Below are positions 25,165-33,816 of a stretch of 64,000 nt of DNA, one piece after another. Origin of the DNA: Pontixanthobacter luteolus (GTDB lineage: Bacteria > Pseudomonadota > Alphaproteobacteria > Sphingomonadales > Sphingomonadaceae); assembly GCF_009828095.1 (NCBI RefSeq), contig NZ_WTYP01000001.1, forward strand, positions 1,240,001 through 1,304,000, read 5' to 3'. The notes beneath the pieces were generated by a model. The model ran no database searches. It was not told where the DNA came from and was given only the letters and a program-made list of their open reading frames with translations. A program made the translations under genes and the position numbers. Position 1 is the first letter of the stretch. Every line of letters begins with the position of its first letter.

Positions 25165-26514
25165 ATGGGCATTTCCCGAATTCTCATTGCCAATCGCGGC
25201 GAAATTGCACTGCGTATCCACCGTGCGGCGCACGAAATGGGCATCGAAACGGTTGCGGTTCATTCAACTGCCGACGCTGACGCCATGCATGTTCGCCTCG
25301 CCGATCACGCGGTCTGCATCGGCCCGCCGCCTGCAACCGACAGCTATCTGAACACCGCGGCGATCATTTCTGCGGCAGAGGTCGCGCAATGCGACGCAAT
25401 TCATCCGGGTTATGGCTTCCTTTCGGAGAACGAGAAGTTCGCCGAAATCGTTGAAGCGCATGACATCGCGTGGATCGGTCCGAAGCCTGAACATATCCGC
25501 ACGATGGGCGACAAGGTCATGGCCAAGAAGACCGCGGGGGCGCTAGGCCTTCCGCTGGTCCCCGGGTCTGACGGCGCGATCGACAATGTCGAAGAAGCCG
25601 CGAAGATCGCGGAAGAAATCGGTTACCCGGTCATCATCAAGGCAGCATCGGGCGGCGGCGGCCGCGGCATGAAAGTGTGCGAAAGCCCCGAAACTCTGGG
25701 CACCCTGATGCAGCAGGCCGGCAATGAAGCCAAATCTGCGTTTGGCGATGCCACGGTCTATCTCGAGAAGTATCTCGGCGATCCTCGCCATATCGAATTC
25801 CAGGTGTTCGGCGACGGCAATGGCAATGCGATCCATCTTGGTGAACGCGACTGTTCGCTGCAGCGCCGCCACCAGAAGGTTTTCGAGGAAGCACCCTCGC
25901 CGGTACTTTCTACCGAAGAACGTAACCGGATGGGTGAAATTTGCGCCAAGGCCATGGCCGATATGGGCTATCGCGGTGCCGGAACCATCGAATTCCTGTG
26001 GGAAAACGGTGAATTCTATTTCATCGAAATGAACACCCGGCTTCAGGTCGAACATCCCGTGACCGAAATGATCACCGGCGTCGACCTGGTGCGCGAACAG
26101 ATCCGCATTGCCGATGGCAAGGCACTGTCGGTCAAGCAGGACGAGATCGAGTTCAAAGGCCACGCGATCGAATGCCGCATCAATGCGGAAGATCCGTTCA
26201 CCTTCGCCCCTTCACCAGGCAAGGTCACATCGTATCACGCCGCGGGCGGAATGCACGTTCGGGTCGATAGCGGCCTGTATGCGGGATATTCGATCCCGCC
26301 ATACTACGATTCCATGATCGCCAAACTGATCGTGTACGGCCGCAACCGCGAAGGATGCATCATGCGTCTGCGGCGTGCGCTGGAAGAAATGGTGATCGAA
26401 GGCGTCAACACCTCCATCCCTCTGCACCGTGAACTGCTGACGCAGGATGATATCCTGAGCGGCGATTATTCGATCAAGTGGCTCGAAGAATGGCTCAAGG
26501 AACGCAGCGAGTAA
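25165..26514 (+). CDS. accC: acetyl-CoA carboxylase biotin carboxylase subunit
   Basis: A 449-residue ATP-grasp enzyme: [24 protein letters not shown] at the start, the Gly-rich ATP lid [18 protein letters not shown], the catalytic stretch [38 protein letters not shown] and [22 protein letters not shown]. The length is that of a stand-alone AccC. It carboxylates biotin on AccB with bicarbonate and ATP. It is translated just after accB; often aat follows in related genomes, but here a convergent cytochrome gene lies downstream. Confidence 0.97.
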   Translation: MGISRILIANRGEIALRIHRAAHEMGIETVAVHSTADADAMHVRLADHAVCIGPPPATDSYLNTAAIISAAEVAQCDAIHPGYGFLSENEKFAEIVEAHDIAWIGPKPEHIRTMGDKVMAKKTAGALGLPLVPGSDGAIDNVEEAAKIAEEIGYPVIIKAASGGGGRGMKVCESPETLGTLMQQAGNEAKSAFGDATVYLEKYLGDPRHIEFQVFGDGNGNAIHLGERDCSLQRRHQKVFEEAPSPVLSTEERNRMGEICAKAMADMGYRGAGTIEFLWENGEFYFIEMNTRLQVEHPVTEMITGVDLVREQIRIADGKALSVKQDEIEFKGHAIECRINAEDPFTFAPSPGKVTSYHAAGGMHVRVDSGLYAGYSIPPYYDSMIAKLIVYGRNREGCIMRLRRALEEMVIEGVNTSIPLHRELLTQDDILSGDYSIKWLEEWLKERSE

Positions 26515-26586
26515 TCGCCCGCCGTCCAATCCGCTCTGACGCGGCGATCATAACCCTGATTTGAAAATTGATATCGCGGTGCCCGG

Positions 26587-26988
26587 TTACTGGCCGGGTG
26601 CCGCATATCCTTCCTCGCGCAAGGTGATGATGTAGTCGGTCAGCAATTGGGCGTCTTCGTCCGACACTTCGACATTCATTTCCTGCGGGAAACTGTGCGA
26701 ATCGAGCAGGAACGCCTTGAGCGTGGTATTGGTGAGGCCCGGCATATTCGCCACCATCATGAAGCTGGGCGCGGACGGATTAGGAGAGATCTGGCCCGGC
26801 GCAACGGCGTGGCAGCCAGCACAAAGCGCCTCCGACATTTCAAAACCGGCCAGCGGTTCCATATCGGCGCCGGATGGGGCGGTTACCGGCGCAGGCGAAG
26901 CTGCGTTTGCGCTTTCCACCTGTGTATCGGTGCTTGTGCACGATGCCAGCAGCAGAGCCGGGATAGCGAGAAATGCGTTCTTGATCAT
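26587..26988 (-). CDS. small lipoprotein cytochrome c
   Basis: A 133-residue exported protein. The signal peptide MIKNAFLAIPALLLASC predicts lipidation at C17; a low-complexity Ser/Ala/Pro tether follows, then one class I cytochrome c domain with the heme-binding motif CAGCH (C56, C59, H60) and Met candidates for the distal ligand around FMMVANMPG. It should be anchored on the periplasmic side and carry electrons between membrane complexes. The partner is unknown. It lies 21 bases downstream of an Lrp-type regulator on the same strand, and may be co-transcribed with it. Confidence 0.88.
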   Translation of the reverse strand: MIKNAFLAIPALLLASCTSTDTQVESANAASPAPVTAPSGADMEPLAGFEMSEALCAGCHAVAPGQISPNPSAPSFMMVANMPGLTNTTLKAFLLDSHSFPQEMNVEVSDEDAQLLTDYIITLREEGYAAPGQ

Positions 26989-27009
26989 CGGAACCGTCCC
27001 GTCAGGTAG

Positions 27010-27474
27010 CTATTCCAACGGTACGCCCGGCTCATGCTTGGCCGTGCGGATGGTGAGCGAGGTTTTTACGCTTTCCACATTGGGCGCAGGCGTGAGTTTG
27101 CTGGTCAGAAATTCCTGAAAACTCTGCAAATCCTTGCTCACCACCTTGAGGATAAAATCGATCTCACCGTTGAGCATATGCACTTCGCGCACTTCGGGCA
27201 GAGCATGCATATGATCTTCGAATTCGCGCAGCGCGCTTTCCGCCTGGCTCTTGAGGCTGACCATTGCAAAAACGGTGATTGCGAATCCCAATTGCGAAGC
27301 GTCGAGCTCCGCATGGTAGCCGCGGATAACCCCTTCTTCCTCAAGCGCGCGCACGCGCCTCAGGCACGGCGGTGCGGTTAATCCGACGCGCTGTGCAAGT
27401 TCTACGTTGGTTACGCGCCCTTCGCTCTGCAATTCTGCGAGCAAACGCCGGTCAATATCGTCGAGATTGGCCAC
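27010..27474 (-). CDS. Lrp/AsnC family transcriptional regulator
   Basis: A 154-residue regulator: N-terminal winged HTH (LDDIDRRLLAELQSEGRVTNVELAQRVGLTAPPCLRRVRALEEEGVIRGYHAELDASQLG) followed by the RAM ligand-binding domain (ITVFAMVSLKSQAESALREFEDHMHALPEVREVHMLNGEIDFILKVVSKDLQSFQEFL). The full length fits Lrp-type feast/famine regulators that sense amino acids. The start codon is GTG at 27474. It may control itself and the downstream cytochrome gene; the 220 bases upstream are the only regulatory space. Confidence 0.93.
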   Translation of the reverse strand: MANLDDIDRRLLAELQSEGRVTNVELAQRVGLTAPPCLRRVRALEEEGVIRGYHAELDASQLGFAITVFAMVSLKSQAESALREFEDHMHALPEVREVHMLNGEIDFILKVVSKDLQSFQEFLTSKLTPAPNVESVKTSLTIRTAKHEPGVPLE

Positions 27475-27697
27475 CTCTTACGCCCCTGTCAGTCCCTGAG
27501 CGCCATTAACTGCGCTGCCGTGCAATGAAAGATACGTATATGAATACGCATTGCTAATATTATTGTTCTTGCCAGCAATTGTCCCGCTTTGCAACGATCC
27601 ACAGGGGCAGCGTTCCAAGGGGGTGCGAAACTGGTAGGGCTCGCTAGTCCGAAATTGAAGGGGATTATGAGCCCCGTTGGAGATTCGCGAAACCGTA

Positions 27698-29425
27698 ATG
27701 CAGTTTGATGACCGCCTTGCCACCGTACTGCGCCACCGCGCATCGGGTGATCGTGCGGCGCGGACACAGTTCCGCCAACTGCTCGACCTGCTTGGCAGTC
27801 GCCGGAACATCAAGGACCGCAAATTGCTTGCATCAGCGTGGCTCAGACTAGGCGCATTGGGCGAAATTATCCCTGCGGCAGATCGCGCGGCAATGGTTGC
27901 AGACGCGGGCCTGCGGATTCGGAACCCGGAGTTGGCTGTACATCTGGCGGAAGACGAACCTGCGGTTGCCGCTGCTGCCCTGTCTCGCGCTGAAATCAGC
28001 TCTGACGATTGGGAGGCACTCATCCCGCGTCTGCCGGTGCGTGCACGCGGCTTTCTGCGCCTGCGCCGCGACCTTCCGCCGCAGACGACCGACCTGCTCG
28101 AACGGCTGGGTATCCAGGATCGCGGACTTCCCAATCCGGCATCAGCCGAAAAGCAGGTGCAGCAGCCGGACAGTCCAGATGGTCTTATCCAAGGGGGAAG
28201 CAATGTAACCCCTATTCGCAGCACCCCTTTGCCGGCCAACGATATCCCGCTGGAACTCAGCGAAGAAGAGGTGCTTGAAGAAGACACCGAAATCGGTGCG
28301 TTGGTCAAACGGATCGAGGCGTTTCGCAAGGCGCGCGTATCGGCCCCTGACAAGACCGATGCGCCCCGCTTGCCACTGGGCGAACAAATCGCCGACACAG
28401 ATCAGCAGGTCAGTGCCTTCGCCTTCACCGCCGATGCCCGCGGACGAATCGATTGGGCAGACCTGCCGATCGCTCCGATGGTGATCGGGACGGTCCTGGA
28501 CCGCGACAAGCTTGGTCCTGCGATCAAGTTTCGCCAGCCAATCCGTGACGAGGTACTCGAACTGGCCGGTGCGCCGAAAATATCTGGCAAATGGGTTGTC
28601 GATGCGGCCCCCCAATTCACGCAGCCGGAAGGCCGGTTTTTCGGCTATGCCGGCATGTTCCGCCGTGCGCCTGACGATATTTCGAACATCACCGATCCGC
28701 AAGCCTCGAGCGAGGCCGACCGCCTGCGCCAGCTGCTTCACGAACTGAAGACACCGGTCAACGCGATTCAGGGCTTTTCCGAGGTAATCCAGCAGCAGCT
28801 GTTTGGCCCGACACCGCATGAATACCGCGCGCTTGCTGCAAATATTGCAGGCGACAGCGCAAGGATGCTCGCAGGCTTCGATGAATTGGACCGGCTGGCG
28901 AAACTGGAAACCGGTGCGCTGGACCTTGAAATGGGCGAAGCGGATTTCGGCGCCATCGTGGCCGCCCAGATCGAACAATTGGGCCGCGTGCTCGCCCCGC
29001 GTACCGCTGCGTTCGAATTCGCATCGGCAGGGGCCGGGCCGAGTGCCGGCAATGTGCCGCTGGACCAGAGGGAAGCCGAAACGCTCGCGTGGCGGCTGCT
29101 CGCAACGCTGGCAGGTGCCATCGGCGCAGGAGAAAGCATTCCGGTCGGGTTTGCGCCGCAAGACAGGATGCTGGGCCTGCACATCGACCTGCCCGCATCT
29201 CTCGCCGCCACCGATGATATTTTCGCGGCAACCGCAAAACCCGGCAAGGCTGCGGTTAGCGCGGGAATGTTCGGCGCGGGCTTTTCCTTGCGGCTTGCCC
29301 GGGCAGAAGCCCGATCGGCAGGCGGCGACTTGATGCGTGTGGACGATTCGATCGTGCTCACGCTGCCGCTCTTGACCGCAGCCGGGAGCGAACCTAGCCA
29401 GACAGCAGACGGCGCGGCACACTGA
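27698..29425 (+). CDS. soluble histidine-kinase-like protein with degenerate ATPase end
   Basis: A 575-residue protein without membrane helices. Residues 1-145 form a helical N-terminal region with spaced Leu/Ala, HEAT-like in look; 235-325 resemble a PAS-like sensor; an H-box LLHELKTPVNAIQGF puts the phosphoacceptor at H348. The C-terminal part keeps a G2-like GMFGAGFSLRLARAEARSAGG near 523 but I find no N-box (the expected N..NA..Y is LLATLAGAIGAGE) and no DxGxG G1. ATP-dependent autophosphorylation is therefore doubtful and a phosphotransfer or scaffold role is possible. The ATG at 27698 has GGAG 15 bases upstream; TTG at 27677 is an alternative. The deacetylase gene follows after 31 bases. 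Confidence 0.8.
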   Translation: MQFDDRLATVLRHRASGDRAARTQFRQLLDLLGSRRNIKDRKLLASAWLRLGALGEIIPAADRAAMVADAGLRIRNPELAVHLAEDEPAVAAAALSRAEISSDDWEALIPRLPVRARGFLRLRRDLPPQTTDLLERLGIQDRGLPNPASAEKQVQQPDSPDGLIQGGSNVTPIRSTPLPANDIPLELSEEEVLEEDTEIGALVKRIEAFRKARVSAPDKTDAPRLPLGEQIADTDQQVSAFAFTADARGRIDWADLPIAPMVIGTVLDRDKLGPAIKFRQPIRDEVLELAGAPKISGKWVVDAAPQFTQPEGRFFGYAGMFRRAPDDISNITDPQASSEADRLRQLLHELKTPVNAIQGFSEVIQQQLFGPTPHEYRALAANIAGDSARMLAGFDELDRLAKLETGALDLEMGEADFGAIVAAQIEQLGRVLAPRTAAFEFASAGAGPSAGNVPLDQREAETLAWRLLATLAGAIGAGESIPVGFAPQDRMLGLHIDLPASLAATDDIFAATAKPGKAAVSAGMFGAGFSLRLARAEARSAGGDLMRVDDSIVLTLPLLTAAGSEPSQTADGAAH

Positions 29426-29456
29426 TTGCGCCCATTTTGGCAGGGAGTACCGGCAC

Positions 29457-30455
29457 GTGGACCGGTCGATAATCGAACCGCCCGTCAAGGGATCAGCCAC
29501 GCGCTTCAAAGCCGGTTTCGGCCAGCGTTCGCTGCTCACTGTCGATACCGAGGAAGAATTCGACTGGGAGGGCCCGTTCAGCCCCAGCGGACACGGCCTC
29601 GACCATGTACCCCGCCTCGCCAAATTCCAGCAGTTTTGCGAAGGCATCGGCGTCTGCCCCGTCTATCTGGTCGACTGGCCCGTGGCGACATCCGAAGTGG
29701 CGATGGAAATCCTTCGCGCACCTTTGCAAGCAGGCAAGGCCGAAATCGGCATCCAGCTCCACCCGTGGGTCAATCCGCCCTTCGAAGAAGAGGTGAACAC
29801 ATTCAATTCGTTCGCCGGAAATCTGCCACCGGACCTGGAAGAGCGGAAGTTCTTCAAGCTGCGCGACGAGATACAGAAGAATTTCGGCTGCGCACCCCAG
29901 ATCTACCGCGCTGGCCGTTACGGACTTGGCCCGTCGAGCGCGAAAATCCTGAAAAAGGCTGGCGTCGCGATCGACAGCTCGGTGCGCGCCAATTTCGATT
30001 ACAGCCCGGGCGGCGGCCCCAATTACCGCGACCATCCGCTGGAACCCTATTGGGTCGATAGCGAACACCAGCTGCTCGAATTGCCGCTGACGACCGTGTT
30101 CTGGGGAATGCTTCGCAAGCAGGGCCGCGCACTCTACCCGGCACTTTCGCGATTGGGGAAAGTGAACGGCATCGCGTCGCGTCTGGGAATGCTGGAACGA
30201 ATCGCGCTGACCCCAGAGGGTGTCTCCGCTGACGAGGCACTGCGCGGGATCGACATCGCGATCGACGATCAATTGCCTGTTCTGGTGCTATCGTTCCACA
30301 GCCCTTCACTGGTGCCTGGCCATACACCATACGTGCGGACCGAGGATGATCTGGACGAGCTTTACGAATGGTGGAGGCGAATTTACGCTTACCTCGATCA
30401 GCGCGGGGTGAAGCCGACAACGGTGGCTGAAATCATGCAATCGGCGGAAGTTTAA
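29457..30455 (+). CDS. polysaccharide deacetylase family protein
   Basis: A 332-residue NodB-like enzyme. The first metal motif is LLTVDTEEEFDW; further blocks are IGIQLHPWVNPPFEEE (His metal ligand), the YRAGRYGLGPSSAKILKKAGVAIDSSVRANFDY segment and LVLSFHSPSLVPGHTPYVRTEDD. The enzyme class removes acetyl groups from N-acetylated sugars in cell-wall or capsule polymers with a divalent metal. No signal peptide is evident, which suggests a cytoplasmic substrate. The start is GTG at 29457 with GGGAG ten bases upstream. It is 31 bases downstream of the kinase-like gene. Confidence 0.85.
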   Translation: MDRSIIEPPVKGSATRFKAGFGQRSLLTVDTEEEFDWEGPFSPSGHGLDHVPRLAKFQQFCEGIGVCPVYLVDWPVATSEVAMEILRAPLQAGKAEIGIQLHPWVNPPFEEEVNTFNSFAGNLPPDLEERKFFKLRDEIQKNFGCAPQIYRAGRYGLGPSSAKILKKAGVAIDSSVRANFDYSPGGGPNYRDHPLEPYWVDSEHQLLELPLTTVFWGMLRKQGRALYPALSRLGKVNGIASRLGMLERIALTPEGVSADEALRGIDIAIDDQLPVLVLSFHSPSLVPGHTPYVRTEDDLDELYEWWRRIYAYLDQRGVKPTTVAEIMQSAEV

Positions 30456-30576
30456 GCCCGCCAAGCAAGCTAATTTGTGAAATCGCAAAAACGATGCTTG
30501 CTACTCGCGCTTCCCCCCGCTAGGCGCGCTCTGCTATCCGGCGATTGACGGACAGCATTCGCTTTAGGCATCCTGG

Positions 30577-30650
30577 GGGCCTGTAGCTCAGTTGGTTAGA
30601 GCTGGCCGCTCATAACGGCTAGGTCGCGGGTTCGAGTCCTGCCGGGCCCA
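30577..30650 (+). tRNA. tRNA with anticodon CAT (tRNA-Ile2 or elongator tRNA-Met)
   Basis: A cloverleaf with acceptor GGGCCTG/CGGGCCC, D-arm AGCTC...GAGC, anticodon stem GGCCG/CGGCT around CTCATAA, and T-arm GCGGG TTCGAGT CCTGC. The anticodon is CAT. The acceptor and D-arm start (GGGCCTGTAGCTCAG) look like those of tRNA-Ile, favouring the lysidine-modified Ile2 type, but elongator Met cannot be excluded. After the discriminator A comes CCG, so the terminal A of CCA is not encoded, unlike the two proline tRNAs here. Confidence 0.88.
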
Positions 30651-30707
30651 CCGGAAGCCAGCGGAGTTATCGCCTTTGTGATGAAGCGATAAATGAAAAG
30701 TAAGTGT

Positions 30708-30784
30708 CGGGGAGTGGCGCAGCCTGGTAGCGCACCTGTTTTGGGTACAGGGGGTCGCAAGTTCGAATCTTGTCTCCCCGACCA
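30708..30784 (+). tRNA. tRNA-Pro, anticodon TGG
   Basis: A 77-base cloverleaf: acceptor CGGGGAG/CTCCCCG, D-arm GCGC/GCGC, anticodon stem CCTGT/ACAGG around TTTGGGT giving TGG, T-arm GCAAG TTCGAAT CTTGT, and encoded CCA. It is 57 bases after the CAT tRNA, probably on one transcript. The rest of the 30456-30827 gap shows no other feature apart from an SD sequence before the transporter gene. Confidence 0.96.
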
Positions 30785-30827
30785 CACTTTTCAATTTACT
30801 CCTGAGCGATCTGCTTGAGGAGTAACC

Positions 30828-32159
30828 ATCATCACCGCCTCCACCCTTTCCCGACTTGATACGCGCGCAATCTGGGCGATTGCCCTGCCTGCGATGGTGA
30901 CCAACGTCGCCACCGCGCTGATCGGGATTGGCGACATGTGGATCGTGGGCCGTTTGGGCGATCCGGCAGCACAGGGCGCTGTTGATGTCGGCGCGCGGCT
31001 GTTTGCCGTGTTGTTCACCGTGATGAACTTCCTCAAGACCGGCACGACTGGATTGGTCGCGCAGGAAGGCACGCGTGCAGGCCGCGAGGCGCAGGTTTCC
31101 GTGTTGATGCGCGGGATTACTGTAGGTTTTGCCATTGCGGTCATGCTGCTGATCGCGAAACCTGTGATCCAGCCCCTATTTCTGTCGCTGCTGGGCGCGG
31201 AAGACGCCGTGCTTGGCGCCGCCCGCACCTATGCAGACATCCGGTACTGGAGCGCGCCCGGCGTCATGCTGAATCTCGCGCTGATCGGCTTTCTCGTCGG
31301 ACGCAGACAGATGGCCGCAGTGCTGGTTTTCGAGGTTGCCTATAATGCGCTGAATGTCGGGCTCGGCCTGTGGCTCGTGCTGGAAATGGATATGGGGATC
31401 GCCGGGATCGGCTGGTCCAGCTTCATCGCAGAGTACGTCAAACTCGCTGCCGTGATGCTGTTCGTTTTTCGCGGCGACGTGACGGGCCATTTGCTGAAAG
31501 TCCTAGCCAAAGGGTCATTCTTGCGTTGGCAGTCGCTGCAGCCGTTTCTGTCGGTCAACCGTGACCTGTTCCTGCGCACATTGGTACTGATGATCGCGCT
31601 AGCCGCCCTCACCCGGTTAAGCGCAGAACGCGGTGCGGTGGTGCTCGCGGCCAACGGTATCATCTATCAATTGTTCGTCTTCACAGCGCTGCTGCTGGAC
31701 GGGTTCGAGAATGCCGCGCAGGTTCTCAATGGCGAACGATACGGCGCGCGCGACCGGCACGGTTTCGTTCAATATATTGGTGCGTTGCTGGTGCGCGGGA
31801 TTGCGGTCGCAGCAGTGGTGGCGGCCGCATTCTACGCCCTCGCGGGTCCTATACTGACCAGCTTTGCCGCGACGCCGGGCGTCGCCAGAGCCGCGCAGGA
31901 AAGCGCGGTTTGGCTGGTGCTGATCCCGTTCGCGGGGGTCGCCGGTTTCATATTCGACGGAGTGTTTGTCGGCGCGAGCTGGACCCGCGCGCTTCTTGGC
32001 ACAATGCTGGGCGCGGCGCTGATCTACGCGGCCATGCTGTGGCTGACCTGGCCGATGGGCAATCAGGGCCTGTGGCTGAGCTTCACTGCGTTCCTGATCG
32101 CCAGAGCCGTGCTGCAAGCGTTGTGGCTGCCGCGCCTGATCCGCACGTCAATGGCCTGA
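30828..32159 (+). CDS. MATE family efflux transporter with apparent ATC start
   Basis: A polytopic protein of about 443 residues with the MATE N-terminal pattern ALPAMVTNVATALIGIGDMWIVGRLGD and twelve or so hydrophobic segments. Family members export drugs or metabolites in exchange for Na+ or H+. The first in-frame ATG (30894) lies inside the first helix and would remove SRLDTRAIWAIALPA, which belongs to the fold. In frame upstream to the TGA at 30816 there is no ATG, GTG or TTG. A GAGGAG sequence at 30817-30822 sits five bases before ATC at 30828, with a second ATC at 30831, so I place the start there. A lost ATG or use of ATC are both possible. Confidence 0.8.
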   Translation: MITASTLSRLDTRAIWAIALPAMVTNVATALIGIGDMWIVGRLGDPAAQGAVDVGARLFAVLFTVMNFLKTGTTGLVAQEGTRAGREAQVSVLMRGITVGFAIAVMLLIAKPVIQPLFLSLLGAEDAVLGAARTYADIRYWSAPGVMLNLALIGFLVGRRQMAAVLVFEVAYNALNVGLGLWLVLEMDMGIAGIGWSSFIAEYVKLAAVMLFVFRGDVTGHLLKVLAKGSFLRWQSLQPFLSVNRDLFLRTLVLMIALAALTRLSAERGAVVLAANGIIYQLFVFTALLLDGFENAAQVLNGERYGARDRHGFVQYIGALLVRGIAVAAVVAAAFYALAGPILTSFAATPGVARAAQESAVWLVLIPFAGVAGFIFDGVFVGASWTRALLGTMLGAALIYAAMLWLTWPMGNQGLWLSFTAFLIARAVLQALWLPRLIRTSMA

Positions 32160-32260
32160 CGCGCGCTGCAACCATTCTGAAATCGCGGCAAGTTGTTCCC
32201 CAAACCTTCCGCGCAAAGATTTATAATCGAATGTAAAATTCCTTGGTGTTTCGACTAAAT

Positions 32261-32289
32261 TTGCAATCACTATTTAAAAATGCATTATA
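32261..32289 (+). promoter_or_regulatory. possible promoter of the tyrosinase gene
   Basis: The AT-rich stretch 32215-32310 contrasts with its surroundings. TTGCAA at 32261-32266 and ATTATA at 32284-32289 are 17 bases apart and resemble -35 and -10 boxes, about 55 bases before the GTG start. This is a pattern match only. Confidence 0.3.
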
Positions 32290-32343
32290 GATGAAATAGA
32301 AAATTCGAGTCGCGCAATTGGTTATTCCTATGGGAGAGCGACT

Positions 32344-33801
32344 GTGGTTCGAATTCGCCGTGATATTGCCAGCTTCGGGGAAGCATGGCCAGAAACCCTC
32401 ATCTGGTACGCAAAAGCTGTCAGGCAGCTGAGGTCGCTCGACCCCAATGACCGAAATAGCTGGGCCTATCTTGGCGCAATCCACGGAATTGACCGGCAAG
32501 GCTGGATCAATGACGGGGTGATTACCCCGCAAAGCCCCATGCCGCCTCAATCTGAGCAGGACCGGATGTGGAACCAGTGCCAGCATGGAACCTGGTATTT
32601 CCTGCCGTGGCATCGCGGATATTGCTGGTCTTTCGAGCAAATTATCGGAGCCACTGTGGAGGCGCTCGGCGGCCCTTCCGACTGGGGCCTGCCTTACTGG
32701 AACTACCTCGACGCGACCAATCCCAATGCGCGCGATATTCCCGATGCGTTCATGTCTGCAACCATGCCCGACGGGAGCGATAATCCGCTACATGACGCAG
32801 AGCGCAATGGACTTACGCGCCTGGGCCCCAGCTCCTGGTATCCGCGCGACATCGATCTGAGCTGTATGAATCAGCATTATTACACCTCCGCAGTCGGCTC
32901 TCTCGGTTTCGGCGGCGGGGTAACTGCTTTCAATCATTTCAGCGGTCCAACAGGTGCCTGCGAAGGCAATCCGCACAACCCGGTTCACGTGATGGTTGGC
33001 GGCATTTCACCGATGGGATGGATGGCCGATCCGAACTTTGCCGCTCTTGATCCGATTTTCTGGACACATCACTGCAATATCGACCGCCTTTGGGCGGCGT
33101 GGCTGACTGTCCCTGGCAATGTGCAGGAAACCGGCGCAAACTGGTCTGACGGGCCATCGCCCAGACAGTTTGAAATGCCGACAAGCTCCGGGCAGACGAC
33201 CGTGTTCGTTCCCGGGCAGACCTTGCCCGGCAAGACGTATGCGCCGACTTATGACGATCTGACTCGCGGCACAGGCATCGGGGTCGGACCATTGATCGCC
33301 AAGACCGTGCTGATGGAAGGTATCGAAATGGGTGCAGATAAGGGAACCGAAGGTCCGCCTGAGTCGACGCTTATCGGCTCGAGCACGGAGAGCCTGAGCA
33401 CGCATGCAAATGCTGCAACGACCGCTGTGGAGATGGCGCAGGGGCCGGAAATGCTGGCCAAATCGTTCGAGCCTTCTCGCCTGTTCCTAAATCTGGAACA
33501 CGTGCGCGGCGAGACTGCCAGTAGCGTCCTGAATGTCTATATCGGCCTGCCAGACGGACACCGTGAGCTTGCCGACACGCTGGCCCTTTTCGGCCTTCAG
33601 AAAGCTTCTCAGGAAGACGGCGATCATGCGGGCAACGGATTGACCTATACAATCGACATCACCGGTCCGGCGAACAAGCTGATCGCCAGTCATGACGCCA
33701 CTCTCGACATGCTCGAAGTGACCATCGAACAACCCGATGAAGCGAAGGCGGCACCCGTTACGGTCGAAAGGATCAGCATCTACAGTCAGCCGGCACGCTA
33801 A
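32344..33801 (+). CDS. tyrosinase / polyphenol oxidase-like copper enzyme
   Basis: A 485-residue type 3 copper protein. The CuA ligands appear as H47 (GAIHGID), H81 (CQHGTWYFLPWH) and H90; CuB as H211, H215 (NPHNPVHVMVGG) and H243 (PIFWTHHCNIDRLW). C79 two residues before H81 fits the Cys-X-His thioether arrangement known from fungal tyrosinases. Such enzymes oxidise phenols or catechols to quinones using O2. Residues after about 300 form a separate C-terminal domain that may cap the active site. No signal peptide and no MelC1-type caddie gene are seen. The start is GTG with GGGAG seven bases upstream. A DUF2182 membrane protein gene follows by 15 bases. Confidence 0.92.
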   Translation: MVRIRRDIASFGEAWPETLIWYAKAVRQLRSLDPNDRNSWAYLGAIHGIDRQGWINDGVITPQSPMPPQSEQDRMWNQCQHGTWYFLPWHRGYCWSFEQIIGATVEALGGPSDWGLPYWNYLDATNPNARDIPDAFMSATMPDGSDNPLHDAERNGLTRLGPSSWYPRDIDLSCMNQHYYTSAVGSLGFGGGVTAFNHFSGPTGACEGNPHNPVHVMVGGISPMGWMADPNFAALDPIFWTHHCNIDRLWAAWLTVPGNVQETGANWSDGPSPRQFEMPTSSGQTTVFVPGQTLPGKTYAPTYDDLTRGTGIGVGPLIAKTVLMEGIEMGADKGTEGPPESTLIGSSTESLSTHANAATTAVEMAQGPEMLAKSFEPSRLFLNLEHVRGETASSVLNVYIGLPDGHRELADTLALFGLQKASQEDGDHAGNGLTYTIDITGPANKLIASHDATLDMLEVTIEQPDEAKAAPVTVERISIYSQPAR

Positions 33802-33816
33802 GGCCGGGGCCGGACC

